NCBI GenBank assembly: GCA_041569895.1
Contig: JBFFXF010000014.1
Coordinates: 1-48,371 of the forward strand
Length of the DNA stretch: 48,371 nt
DNA from: JBFFXF01 sp041569895
GTDB lineage: Bacteria; Planctomycetota; UBA8108; JACQVS01
Direction: 5' to 3'
Shown here: positions 7,678 through 16,575 of the stretch, piece after piece
Layout of the letters: the number at the start of each line of letters is the position of its first letter
Numbering within the stretch: the stretch's first letter is position 1
Notes under the pieces: model-generated
What the model was told of the DNA's origin: nothing
Database searches by the model: none
Seen by the model: the letters and a program-made list of their open reading frames with translations, nothing else
Made by a program: the position numbers and the translations under genes

Positions 7678-10600
7678 AGATGAAGTCGAGCAGGACGATG
7701 GCGTCGGTGACGTCCGTCGTGCCGCTGTCGTTGACGTCGACCGCGTCGGCGCACACCTCCTCGAGCCCCTGGAAGAGGAACCGCAGGATGCTCACCACGT
7801 CGGAGATGTTGAGCCGTCCGTCCCGGGTCACGTCCCCACGGACGAACGGGATCTCGCCGAACCGGAACGCGCCCGGCAGCGATCCCGACTGACCATCGAT
7901 ATTGGTGACCGTGACATCCACGAGGCCGGCCTCGTGCGCCGGCGTCACGGCGCGAATCTCCGTCATCGATTCGACGCTCGCCGACTCGGCCTCGACGTCA
8001 CCGAAGGTCACCACGGCATCCGGCCGGAAGCCGGCGCCGGTGATGGCCACCTCCGTGCCGCCGCCCGTCGATCCGCGCGTGGGCTCGACGGCGACGACGC
8101 GTGGCGCCTCCCAGTCCGCCGTGCCGACGATCTCGAACGGCAGGAACTCGACCAGTCCCCCGTCACGCGTGAATCCGAAGACATCGACGAGGTTCCGGCC
8201 GCGCTCGATGCCGCGGATGTCGAGCTCCCAGTTCACCGGGACGTTCCCGGCCTGCCAGCGCAGGTCCGTGTCCATCGTGGTGCCGTCCGCGTCGAACACG
8301 AAGATGCTCCAGACGTCGAGCGGCGCGGTGCCCTCGATGGTGATCTCGCGCGTGGGCGTCGCCGCCGGCGACGGCGTGGAGATCTCGAAGGGCCTCGTCA
8401 GGCCGACGCGGAGGAAGTTCCGGGCCGCGACCCGGCGGGATCGCGAGTAGCCGAGCACCGGCCCGACGTTGGTCAGCGGCGGGCGCGCCGTCCTGGAGAT
8501 CGACTGGGTCCAGAACGTGATGTAGTCCTCCCTCCAGGGACCGTCGAGGATTTCCTTCATGATGCTCATGTACATGCGCCGGAAAGGGGGACGCGAGACA
8601 AGCCGCCCCATGCCGAAGACGACGTTCGTCGGCACGAGGGCCACGTTGCGCCCCTCCCACGTGTGATCGAGGTCCCACGGAACGAGGTAATGCCGGCCCT
8701 CGATCGGCGCATAGTAGACGTAAGCGTTCTGTCCGTTCTGGATGTCGATGGTGTCCCAGTCGTCGTGCAGGGCCCGCGTGCAGTGCGTTCGCAGGAACTG
8801 CTCGACGTTGATGATCTGCTCGATCCGCTCCTCGTATTCCGCGTCCGGCGTCGATCGCCGGTCCATCGCCGAGAGCATCTCGATCAGCGGCGCGAACGAG
8901 TCCTTCGTGCGGTCGAGCTTCGGGTGGTAGTAGAAGCGGTGGTTCTCCGGCGAGGCCTCGCCCGGATAGACGACCGCCCCCGTGCTGTAGAGACGGAACT
9001 GCGTCCAGTCGGGCGATCCCGACGCCTGCGTGCCGCCGTCGTTGAAGGCGATCTTGCCGGTGATCTTCCACAGCTCCCCGTCCCCGTCGCCGGGCCAGTG
9101 GAGATCCGTGTAGATGCCATCGACGGCGCGGATCTCGGCCATCGCGTGGCTGGCGAGCGACCGGCCGTTGATGGACACGGCTGCGTACTCGTACGGCTCC
9201 GAGTAGGTCACCTGCGCGCCGGGGGCACTCGCCTTCTTGAGCATCTGGTACGCGGTCCCCTCCTTCTGGTCGCGCCCGTAGCGACTGATGTTGAAGCGCT
9301 TGGCGGTGTGCCGGAAGAGGCTGTCGGAGCTGAACCGCACGCGGTACATGCGCGGCGTCGGCGGCCGGTTCCAGGGGCTCCCGTGGTAGCGGTACCCGAC
9401 GTCGTAGTGGACCTTGCTCTCCTCGAAGACGAAGGTGCCGCGCACGAGGTCGTTCGAGTGCAACTGACGGGTCGTCAGCTCGCGGTTGTTCCTGCCGTTG
9501 ATGATGACGCGGTGGAGGTGAACGGTGCTCTCCGCCGCAGTATCCGCCATCATCGCGTAGGTGCGATCGGGCGCGCCGAGGGGAAACACGCTCGACTTGC
9601 CGATTGAATCGCGCGCCTCGACCCAGAAGTTGATCGGACGCTTCGGCGCGAAGCCGGAGGTGATGCGACCGGCGTAGTTGCCGTCGCCCGCGAGCCCATC
9701 GCCGCTCTCGCCGTCGTCGCTCAGCGTCAGTTGCTCGAACTCCTCTCCCGAGCCGTCGAGCTGGTAGTGCACGACCACGGACTCGACGCCGTCGGAGTCG
9801 CTGACCTCGACGTGGAAGTCGACCGGGGCGTTCGGCTCGGGCACCGGGGGATGGTGGCGCAGGCGCGTGATCACCGGACCGAGGTTGTCGGAGCCGGTCT
9901 CCTCCCGGAGCGCCGCGCGGACGCTGTTCTCCGCGCCGGGCGTGCCGGTCCGCGCCGGAATCGGCAGCCACGTGGTGCGGCCGAAGGCGTTGTTGTGTCC
10001 GCTGACGTGGAGACCGTTCGAGCCGCCGAGCCAGCGCGCCCACATGCGGATCCGCACGGTGCCTCGCGGGATCGGCGGGCTGACGTCGGTCTCGATGCGG
10101 TTGACCTTGTTGTTGCCGCTGCCGGTGGCGACCAGGTGCAGCGCCGCCGAGCCGACCTTCGCCTCGTCCGTCGTCATGAACGAGTGGATGTGGTTCCCGA
10201 GGATGCGCCACGGCCGGGTGTTCGACTCGAAATCGCCGTTCGGCACGAACTCGCGCTCGTTCGCCATCAGCGAGATGCCGTCGATGAGGCACTCGCCGTC
10301 GTCGATCAGGAAGACGTGCATCTCCGGCTCCATCGGCATCGGCGCGATGTTGGCCGCGTTGAGCACCTCGTAGTCGATCTCCACCCACGGCGCCTTGTGG
10401 CTCTCGATGCTGGCGCGCCACGCGTACGCGGACGCGTTGTCCTGCAACGGATCGATGAGCTCGAGGCTCGACCCGCCGCCGTCGGCGAGGCTGTCCCATT
10501 CGCCGCCGTCGTGAAAACGCACCTCGTCCACGGGGTTGTCGAGCGCGTCCTCGAGTCGCACGCGCTCGCCGACGTCGCGCAGCACGCCGAAGCGGTCGCG

Positions 10601-12433
10601 CTCCTCCTCCGTCGCGTCGGGCGCGAGACCCGTGACGATCGCCGGGTCGATCTCGTACGTCTCCACGATGTACGCCGGGTCGCGCGCGACGACGAGATAG
10701 GCGCCGGGCTGCATGACCCGGTCCGGCGCGAAGTCGAAGCGGATGCCGCCGCGAATCCGCATGCCGGCGAGCGAGATCGCCCGATCGGACCGGTTGAAGA
10801 GCTCGATGTACTCGGCGTGCGTCGCGTCCGGCACGTAGACGCCGTCCTTCATCAGCAGCGGGTGGTAGTGGATCTCGTTGATGACGATGCCGTCCTCGAT
10901 CTCGGCATCGTTGACGCTGCCCGGGGTGCGCAGCGTCGACCGCAGCCACCGTCCCGTGCCGTCCGGAATGCGGCAACGCACGATCGGCTCCCCCGGCTCG
11001 AGCACGGTCCGCACGGTGGCGGAGTCGAGCGGAAAATCGGCGTCCCGGTCGTAGAGGTGAACGCTGAGCTCATCGACGTCGAGCGCGAAACCGAGCTCCG
11101 TCTCGCTGACCACGTGGAAGCCGCGCGGTCCGATCGTCGTCCCGGCCGGCACGGCGTGCTTCCGGGGCGTCGAGGCGTCGTCGGTGATCCACAGCCCCGC
11201 GAGATCGACGTCCTCCTCGGTCAGGTTGTGCAACTCGACGAAACGCTCGTCCGGGGATCCCGCGCGAGAGATCTCGTTGATGACGACACTCGAGTCTCGC
11301 GGCGGCGCGAACGTCCTGATCGTGCGATAGATCATCGTCGCGTCGAGGCCGGCATCGGTCGACGTCAGCCGGCGGTTGTGGACCTGGACGGCGAGCACGT
11401 TCTCGCCGACAAGGAATGCCTCCGCGGGAAGCGTGAACTCCTCGACGCGTGACAGCTCGCGAGAGCCGGAGGCGTCGGCCGTGGCCGGAACGGGCTCGCC
11501 AGGCTCGCCGGGCACCCGAGCGCGCACGATCTCGGTGCCGTTGAGATACGCCACCACGCCGTCGTCGACGTTCAGCTTCAGCGCCAGCGATACCGCCACA
11601 TCGAGCTGCTCCTGCTCGACCGTGAACCGCGTTCGGGCCGCGAAGGCCACGTAGTTGCGGTTCATGTCCTCGAGGACGGTGACGATCTCGTCCTCGCCGA
11701 ACCCGATCGGGGATCGTCCCTCCGCCCACGACGCATCGTCGAAGTCGGGAGCGTGCCACGCCGTCGGCGGGTCGGAGAACTCGGCCATCTGCTGCGCCGC
11801 CTCGTCCCAGCCCTTGCGGTAGCGCCAGAGCGAGCCCGGCGGCATGATCTCGTTGTCCACGAAGAGCGGCGGCGGGAAGTTGGTGATGCCGGGCGTGCCG
11901 CCACGCTGACTGCTTCTCACCCAGCTGGCCGCCGCGTCGGGATCGGCGAGCGGATCGCGGATCGCGAGCGTGTATCCGGTGCCGTCGGCGCCCGCCGGCC
12001 AGCGCCCGCGATCGTCGTACTCCATCACCAGCACCCGCGCGCCGGCGGGGTTGGCGAGAACGATGCGTTCGCCGGCGTTGTCCAGCCGTCCCTCGAAGTT
12101 GCCGATGGTGTTCTCGATGCCGAAATGCTGTTGCACGGCCTGCTCGTCGCGGCAGAGAACGAGGTAGGAGCGCGATTCGAGGAACGTCCCGTCCGGAAAC
12201 ACGAACTCGATGCCGTCGGCGAAGAAGAAGCCGGAGAGGTCGACGATCGTCGAGCCCTGGTTGTAGATCTCTATGAACTCGAGCGTCTCATCGGGATCGT
12301 CGAGCCCCGGATTGTAGTGGATCTCGGAGAAGGTGACGGCACCAGCGGGAGCGCCCGCTGCGAGCACGACGATCGCGGCAACGGCCAGCGCAACGGCCGG
12401 CCGCCGGTGGCGGGACAAGACGTGAAGCGACAT
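7595..12433 (-). CDS. Giant secreted lamin-tail/CotH/TIG protein with C-terminal dockerin-like repeats
   Basis: The protein has 1612 residues with an N-terminal signal peptide (hydrophobic residues about 13-31). Domains in order: lamin-tail domain about 34-181 (VTFSEIHYNP); a jelly-roll-like region about 190-375 with LNVDDGVVAYLNGTEIV; lamin-tail domains about 384-507 (VVINEISRAG) and 514-674 (IVINEIHYHP); a carbohydrate-binding-like stretch; a CotH kinase-like domain about 969-1344, with YLVPWDLDHTWEG where CotH proteins place their conserved acidic motif; an IPT/TIG fold about 1441-1521; and a dockerin-like pair of EF-hand loops from about 1533 (RGDVTRDGRLNISDVVSIL and VDVNDSGTTDVTDAIVLLDF). 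CotH proteins include protein kinases, but activity here is unproven. AAAGGG precedes the ATG. It is convergent with, and overlaps, the GT2 gene. The gene is monocistronic and divergent from the bpX operon. Confidence 0.88.
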   Translation of the reverse strand: MSLHVLSRHRRPAVALAVAAIVVLAAGAPAGAVTFSEIHYNPGLDDPDETLEFIEIYNQGSTIVDLSGFFFADGIEFVFPDGTFLESRSYLVLCRDEQAVQQHFGIENTIGNFEGRLDNAGERIVLANPAGARVLVMEYDDRGRWPAGADGTGYTLAIRDPLADPDAAASWVRSSQRGGTPGITNFPPPLFVDNEIMPPGSLWRYRKGWDEAAQQMAEFSDPPTAWHAPDFDDASWAEGRSPIGFGEDEIVTVLEDMNRNYVAFAARTRFTVEQEQLDVAVSLALKLNVDDGVVAYLNGTEIVRARVPGEPGEPVPATADASGSRELSRVEEFTLPAEAFLVGENVLAVQVHNRRLTSTDAGLDATMIYRTIRTFAPPRDSSVVINEISRAGSPDERFVELHNLTEEDVDLAGLWITDDASTPRKHAVPAGTTIGPRGFHVVSETELGFALDVDELSVHLYDRDADFPLDSATVRTVLEPGEPIVRCRIPDGTGRWLRSTLRTPGSVNDAEIEDGIVINEIHYHPLLMKDGVYVPDATHAEYIELFNRSDRAISLAGMRIRGGIRFDFAPDRVMQPGAYLVVARDPAYIVETYEIDPAIVTGLAPDATEEERDRFGVLRDVGERVRLEDALDNPVDEVRFHDGGEWDSLADGGGSSLELIDPLQDNASAYAWRASIESHKAPWVEIDYEVLNAANIAPMPMEPEMHVFLIDDGECLIDGISLMANEREFVPNGDFESNTRPWRILGNHIHSFMTTDEAKVGSAALHLVATGSGNNKVNRIETDVSPPIPRGTVRIRMWARWLGGSNGLHVSGHNNAFGRTTWLPIPARTGTPGAENSVRAALREETGSDNLGPVITRLRHHPPVPEPNAPVDFHVEVSDSDGVESVVVHYQLDGSGEEFEQLTLSDDGESGDGLAGDGNYAGRITSGFAPKRPINFWVEARDSIGKSSVFPLGAPDRTYAMMADTAAESTVHLHRVIINGRNNRELTTRQLHSNDLVRGTFVFEESKVHYDVGYRYHGSPWNRPPTPRMYRVRFSSDSLFRHTAKRFNISRYGRDQKEGTAYQMLKKASAPGAQVTYSEPYEYAAVSINGRSLASHAMAEIRAVDGIYTDLHWPGDGDGELWKITGKIAFNDGGTQASGSPDWTQFRLYSTGAVVYPGEASPENHRFYYHPKLDRTKDSFAPLIEMLSAMDRRSTPDAEYEERIEQIINVEQFLRTHCTRALHDDWDTIDIQNGQNAYVYYAPIEGRHYLVPWDLDHTWEGRNVALVPTNVVFGMGRLVSRPPFRRMYMSIMKEILDGPWREDYITFWTQSISRTARPPLTNVGPVLGYSRSRRVAARNFLRVGLTRPFEISTPSPAATPTREITIEGTAPLDVWSIFVFDADGTTMDTDLRWQAGNVPVNWELDIRGIERGRNLVDVFGFTRDGGLVEFLPFEIVGTADWEAPRVVAVEPTRGSTGGGTEVAITGAGFRPDAVVTFGDVEAESASVESMTEIRAVTPAHEAGLVDVTVTNIDGQSGSLPGAFRFGEIPFVRGDVTRDGRLNISDVVSILRFLFQGLEEVCADAVDVNDSGTTDVTDAIVLLDFIFMRGEPPAAPFPDPGIDPTADDLDCRE

Positions 12434-12549
12434 GAAAGACCCTTTCGTTCCGGGGAACGGACGGGCTCCCCCCCTGGAGACACCTGATACAAGACATTTT
12501 TCCAGATGCCAGCGGTCCGCACAAGTGGGCGATGGTACACTGGCCGCGG
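12434..12549. promoter_or_regulatory. Divergent intergenic region between the CotH gene and the bpX operon
   Basis: This 116-bp gap separates two divergent transcription units, so it should hold both promoters. Its only AT-rich patch is around 12486-12504 (atacaagacatttttcc). I cannot identify convincing -35/-10 pairs. The minus-strand ribosome binding site for the CotH gene (AAAGGG) lies at its left edge. An in-frame upstream ATG at 12532 is possible for the first bpX gene. Confidence 0.4.
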
Positions 12550-13191
12550 ATGTCGCTGAGGGAATTCTACGCCAGCCTCGTGACCACGGGCGAGGTCTCG
12601 ATCGACTCGACCGACGAACCGCCCCTGCGCGAGATCCAGGAAAGCAAGGAGCTCTTCCGGAAGGTCGATCGGCTGACTCGCATCGACCTCCACGGCGCGC
12701 CGCCGCCGCTCTCGATCGCAGCCGCGTCGTGGGCCGCCGTCACGCTCTATCGGGCGTGCCAGTTCCTCGTGTGTCGCGACCTCCCGGCGAAGGAGATCGG
12801 CGAGTCTCTCTCGCGTCCCGTCCCGGAGTCGCTGACGCCGTCGTGCGTGTATTCGGTCGACCTGTCGTTCCGGTACTTGCCGGGATTGATCGCGCTCTCC
12901 CGCGGGCTCGCGCCGGAGGACCCTCTGGTCGGGGGGCTGATGCGGCTGGCGAGCGAATGGCCGCTCTCGTCGGTCGGCATTCCGGACGTCGCGCCGGCGG
13001 AGCCCGAGAGACTGCGGCCGATCCTCGAGCACGGCTCGCTGCTCGGTCTCTACGTCGACCGCACCATCGCACGCTGCGATCTGTCGAGGCTCGCGCCCGC
13101 GGCGGTGCGTTCGCGCGTCGAGGCGGCGCTGGGCGCGCACGTGGACCTGGCGCCGCCGATCGCGGCCGCTCTCCAGGGAGTCGAACAGTGA
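12550..13191 (+). CDS. Small accessory protein of the MoxR-vWA-beta-propeller (bpX) ternary system
   Basis: The protein has 213 residues from the ATG at 12550 (MSLREFYASLV); an in-frame ATG at 12532 would add six residues, and neither start has a strong ribosome binding site. It has no signal peptide and reads as a mixed helical, soluble protein. Recognisable stretches are LTRIDLHGAPPPLSIAAASW and YSVDLSFRYLPGLIALSRGL. Its position immediately before MoxR and its look match the small helical accessory domains of bpX ternary systems (my best match is bpX4, but I would not insist on the number). It overlaps the MoxR start by GTGA coupling. It probably acts as an adaptor in an ATP-dependent complex. 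The operon context is firm; the individual role is inferred. Confidence 0.75.
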   Translation: MSLREFYASLVTTGEVSIDSTDEPPLREIQESKELFRKVDRLTRIDLHGAPPPLSIAAASWAAVTLYRACQFLVCRDLPAKEIGESLSRPVPESLTPSCVYSVDLSFRYLPGLIALSRGLAPEDPLVGGLMRLASEWPLSSVGIPDVAPAEPERLRPILEHGSLLGLYVDRTIARCDLSRLAPAAVRSRVEAALGAHVDLAPPIAAALQGVEQ

Positions 13192-14375
13192 TCGGCCCGC
13201 GCATCCCGGCCGACGCGGGACAGCGGCTCGCGAGCGACGTCCTCGCGCCGATGAAGCGCGCCTTCGTCGGCAAGGACGAGGTGATCGACCTCCTCGGCGC
13301 GTGCCTCGTCGCCGGCGAGCACCTCTTCATCCTCGGGCCGCCGGGAACCGCGAAGAGCGCTCTCGTCCACGATCTCGGACGCCGGCTCGACGGACGCACG
13401 TTCGATTACCTGCTGACGCGCTTCACCGAGCCGAACGAGCTCTTCGGTCCGTTCGACATCCGCCGGCTCCGCGAGGGAGAGTTGCTGACGAACACCGAGG
13501 GCATGCTGCCCGAGGCGTCGCTCGTCTTCCTCGATGAGCTGCTCAACGCCAACAGCGCCATCCTCAACAGCCTGCTGATGGTCCTCAACGAGCGTGTCTT
13601 CCGGCGCGGCAAGGAGACCGTCGAGCTGCCGCTCTTGATGGCGGTCGGCGCCTCGAATCGTCTGCCCGAGGACGACGCGCTCTCGGCCCTGTTCGACCGG
13701 TTCCTGCTCCGCGTGCACTGCGAGAACGTCGCCGACGAACGGCTCCGCGACGTGCTCGAGGCTGGCTGGAAGCTCGAGTCGCGCGCGGGCGTCGACGGGC
13801 CTCGCGTCGACGTGACGACGATCCGCGAGCTGCAGCGCTGCGTCAGCGCCGTCGACCTCGCGGGCGTCCTCGACGACTACACCGACCTCGTTCGCCGTCT
13901 TCGCGCCGCGGGGATCGCGGTCTCGGATCGACGCGCCGTCAAGCTGCAGCGGCTGGTCGCCGCGAGCGCCGTGCTCTGTGGTCGCGCCACGGCCTCCGCC
14001 TCCGATTTCTGGGTGTTGCAGTACATCTGGGATCGCGAGGAGCAGGAGGAGGTGTTGCGGTCGATCGTCCAGGACGCGCTGCGAAAGGGCGACGGCAGCG
14101 GCACCGACGGCAGCGGCACCGACGGCATGTCGAGGCACCCGCGATCGCTTGTCGACGACCGGCCGGATCCCGAGATCATCGCGCGCGACCTCGAGTCGAT
14201 CTCCACGGAGCTCGACCGCGACGGGGACGGCTCGCCACGGCGTGCGGTGCTCGAGGACAGACTGAGCGCGCTCGCCAGCCGCTGTCAGTGGGTCGCCGAC
14301 GAGAACCAGCGCGCGTTTCTCGAGAACCAGATCGAGCGCCTCTGGCGCCGTTTCGCCGAGGTCGGGGGCCGGTGA
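13188..14375 (+). CDS. MoxR-family AAA+ ATPase of the bpX ternary system
   Basis: The protein has 395 residues and starts at the GTG at 13188-13190, which overlaps the previous stop. The frame is open far upstream, but only inside the preceding gene. It carries Walker A GPPGTAKS (residues 50-57), the MoxR hallmark YLLTRFTEPNELFGPFDI (74-91), Walker B LVFLDE (112-117), FLDELLNANSAILNSLLMVL, sensor 1 N157 in GASNRLPED, and the arginine-finger region LFDRFLLR. The C-terminal lid is followed by a polar linker with an 11-residue repeat (GSGTDGSGTDG) and a final helical segment about 315-395. MoxR ATPases work with vWA proteins as chaperones that remodel partner complexes. The next-but-one gene is that vWA partner. 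Length and motifs indicate an intact ATPase. Confidence 0.95.
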   Translation: MIGPRIPADAGQRLASDVLAPMKRAFVGKDEVIDLLGACLVAGEHLFILGPPGTAKSALVHDLGRRLDGRTFDYLLTRFTEPNELFGPFDIRRLREGELLTNTEGMLPEASLVFLDELLNANSAILNSLLMVLNERVFRRGKETVELPLLMAVGASNRLPEDDALSALFDRFLLRVHCENVADERLRDVLEAGWKLESRAGVDGPRVDVTTIRELQRCVSAVDLAGVLDDYTDLVRRLRAAGIAVSDRRAVKLQRLVAASAVLCGRATASASDFWVLQYIWDREEQEEVLRSIVQDALRKGDGSGTDGSGTDGMSRHPRSLVDDRPDPEIIARDLESISTELDRDGDGSPRRAVLEDRLSALASRCQWVADENQRAFLENQIERLWRRFAEVGGR

Positions 14376-15103
14376 TGGGCGCCGCGTGGGCCGCGTCCGT
14401 GCCGCGGAACGCGCTGTCGTCGCTCGGCGTCCTGCGACTCGACAAGGGGATCCTCTGTCGCGAGCACGGCGGCCGCGTGTGGCTGCGCGGCGAGCACAAG
14501 AACGACACGCTGGATCGATCCCTCCGCTGTCTCCCCGGCGTCGACCGTTACGGACTGCTCGACGACGGTCGCCTCGTCCATGCCGACTCCGGCCGCGTGC
14601 CGGTGGGAAGGCTTCCCGCCGGGGAGTGGACTCCGATCGCGGAGTTCATCGGCGTGGAGATCCCGCCGCCGGCGCTTCCGGGCGAGTGTGGACGCGCCCG
14701 CCTCGCGCTGGCGCGCTCGAAGCGTGTGGCCGAGGCCAACGTGCTGGTGACTGCGCTCGCCGCGTGGCGCCGGTGGGTGTCGCGCGCTCCCGCGGTGCGC
14801 CTCGGCGTGCTGCGCTTCGCGGTGTCGACGACGGGTGACGCACTCGTCCGTGGCTCGCCGCTGCCCCCGATCCGGGGACGGCGCTTCGTCGAGACCTCGG
14901 GAGTCGCGGTGCCGGCCGGGTGGACCTGGACGCCGGCCGTCGACGCGGAGACGCTCCGCGAGCTGCTCGCGCTCGATGACGGCGATCTGGCGTTGCTCGA
15001 CGGTGAAGCCGCCGCGCCGCGTGTCGCGCTGATATCCGCGGCGCGCTTCGAGCGGGCGACGCGGAGCGCGGTGCGACTGACGGAGGCGAGACAGGGAGGG
15101 TGA
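14375..15103 (+). CDS. bpX2-like protein of the MoxR-vWA-beta-propeller system
   Basis: The protein has 242 residues from the ATG at 14375, which overlaps the MoxR stop as TGATG; a GTG one codon earlier is also possible. The sequence is a single domain resembling bpX2: SLGVLRLDKGILCREHGGRV at the start, DRYGLLDDGRLVHADSGRVP, EANVLVTALAAWRRWVSRAP in the middle, then LGVLRFAVSTTGDALVRGSP and LPPIRGRRFVETSGVAVPAG. There are no transmembrane segments and no enzyme motif. It is found only in this operon type, between MoxR and vWA, and so is probably a structural subunit or client-recognition part of the complex. AGGGAGGG at its 3' end serves as ribosome binding site for the vWA gene. Domain recognition is from memory and not from a profile search. 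Confidence 0.82.
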   Translation: MGAAWAASVPRNALSSLGVLRLDKGILCREHGGRVWLRGEHKNDTLDRSLRCLPGVDRYGLLDDGRLVHADSGRVPVGRLPAGEWTPIAEFIGVEIPPPALPGECGRARLALARSKRVAEANVLVTALAAWRRWVSRAPAVRLGVLRFAVSTTGDALVRGSPLPPIRGRRFVETSGVAVPAGWTWTPAVDAETLRELLALDDGDLALLDGEAAAPRVALISAARFERATRSAVRLTEARQGG

Positions 15104-15105
15104 CG

Positions 15106-16575
15106 ATGCAACCGCGTGTCGCCATGTACCTCGCGCCGACGACTCCGTCGTTCTGGCGATGGAGCCGGGACGGACGCGCCATCGCGTGGCAGGGCGGCCC
15201 GACGATCACGTTCCGCGAGGAGCTCGGCTGGCTTCTCTGGCGGCTCTCCGGCGAGGGGCTGCCACCCTTCGACGCCGTCGTCCTCCTGATGGCGTGCTGC
15301 CGACGGAACTGGAGAGCCTCCGAGATGAGCGGCTTCCTCGACTTCCTCGTGCGCGAGCTCGAGCCGCCCGGCGAGTCGCCCGACTGGTACGTCGACCCGA
15401 TGGGTCGATACCTGGCGAGGCTCGTCGGCGAGGAGATCCGGGAAGGTGGACGGTACACGCTCGCCGACCTCGTCGCGGCGGTGGTCCGGGGCCTTGACGA
15501 GGTGCACCGTCTCGTGCGCGCGCGCGACGGAGAGATCGAGCGGGTGCTCGAGGTGGCGAACGGTCTCTTCGAGGCGTCCTCGAGGCGGACGTCGACCGTC
15601 GAGGCGGCCGAGGTCGTGCACGCGCTCGCCGCGGGATTCACGCGCGAGGACATCACCGTCGCATCGGACCCCGTCAACTCCGGACCGCTGTCGGCGCACG
15701 TCCGGTTCATCAACGCCGTCGTCACGCTCTGCCGTGGTCTGCGCTCGTTCCTCGGCACCGACCTCGACCTGCGAGAGCGCACCGGGATCGATCGGCTCCC
15801 CGCGCCGGCCGACGTCGACCTCGCCCCGGCCGAACGCGTCGCCGCGCTCGTGAGCTCGCTCGAGGACGACCGATCGCTGGCGCCGCTGGCCAGGATCTGT
15901 CGCAGCGCGATGGCGGTGACGCACATCCCGCGATCGCTCGTCGACCACGACGAGATGCCGACCGGCGGGTTCTCCGACATCGCCGCGCGCGGGACGCCGG
16001 ACCGTCTGCTCCCGAGCGAGCTCGTCCACGACGACCTGACGCTGGCGCTCCGCATCGTGCTCAGGGAGGCGCTCTACTTCCGCCGCGAGACGGCCACGTC
16101 GGCGCCACGGGTCTCGAGAGTGATCCTGCTCGATTGCGGCATCCGGCTCTGGGGGACGTCGCGCATACTCGCGACGGCGGTCGGCCTCGCCTTCGGCGCC
16201 ACGGCTCCGCGCGAGGCCGAGGTGCGTTACGTGCGCCACCGATCGACCGGACCGGAGCTCGTCGATCTGTCGACGCGCGGGGGCCTCGTCGAGCACCTCT
16301 CGATCCTCGAGACCTGCGCGCACGGCGGCGCATCGCTGCGCGTCCTCGCCGGCGTCGACGCCGGTCGGCCCGGAGCCGAAGCGGTGGTCATCACCAGCGA
16401 GGCCGCCTACCGCGACGAAGAGTTCCGGCGCCACCTGGCGAAGGCGGTTCCGCACGGGATTCACGTCGCGACCGTCGACGCGGACGGACAGTACCGGTTG
16501 CGATTCGCCTCGGCCAGGGGACGTCGATTGCTCGCCGAGGCGCGGCTCGACGTCGAGCAGGTGGTGGCGCCATGA
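15106..16575 (+). CDS. vWA-type protein of the bpX ternary system (degenerate MIDAS)
   Basis: The protein has 489 residues. The ATG at 15106 is preferred over the GTG at 15100 because AGGGAGGG lies at the right distance. The N-terminal domain (about 1-100) contains FWRWSRDGRAIAWQGGPTIT and FDAVVLLMACCRRNW and looks like another bpX accessory domain. A helical middle follows. The vWA domain starts near residue 335 with VSRVILLDCGIRLWGTSRIL. The metal-ion site DxSxS is replaced by D343-C-G-I-R, so classical MIDAS metal binding is unlikely. Later vWA-like strands are VVITSEAAYRDEEFRRHLAK and IHVATVDADGQYRLR. MoxR partners usually carry a vWA domain, and the gene order MoxR-bpX2-vWA-propeller defines this system. 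The stop overlaps the next start as ATGA. Confidence 0.85.
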   Translation: MQPRVAMYLAPTTPSFWRWSRDGRAIAWQGGPTITFREELGWLLWRLSGEGLPPFDAVVLLMACCRRNWRASEMSGFLDFLVRELEPPGESPDWYVDPMGRYLARLVGEEIREGGRYTLADLVAAVVRGLDEVHRLVRARDGEIERVLEVANGLFEASSRRTSTVEAAEVVHALAAGFTREDITVASDPVNSGPLSAHVRFINAVVTLCRGLRSFLGTDLDLRERTGIDRLPAPADVDLAPAERVAALVSSLEDDRSLAPLARICRSAMAVTHIPRSLVDHDEMPTGGFSDIAARGTPDRLLPSELVHDDLTLALRIVLREALYFRRETATSAPRVSRVILLDCGIRLWGTSRILATAVGLAFGATAPREAEVRYVRHRSTGPELVDLSTRGGLVEHLSILETCAHGGASLRVLAGVDAGRPGAEAVVITSEAAYRDEEFRRHLAKAVPHGIHVATVDADGQYRLRFASARGRRLLAEARLDVEQVVAP

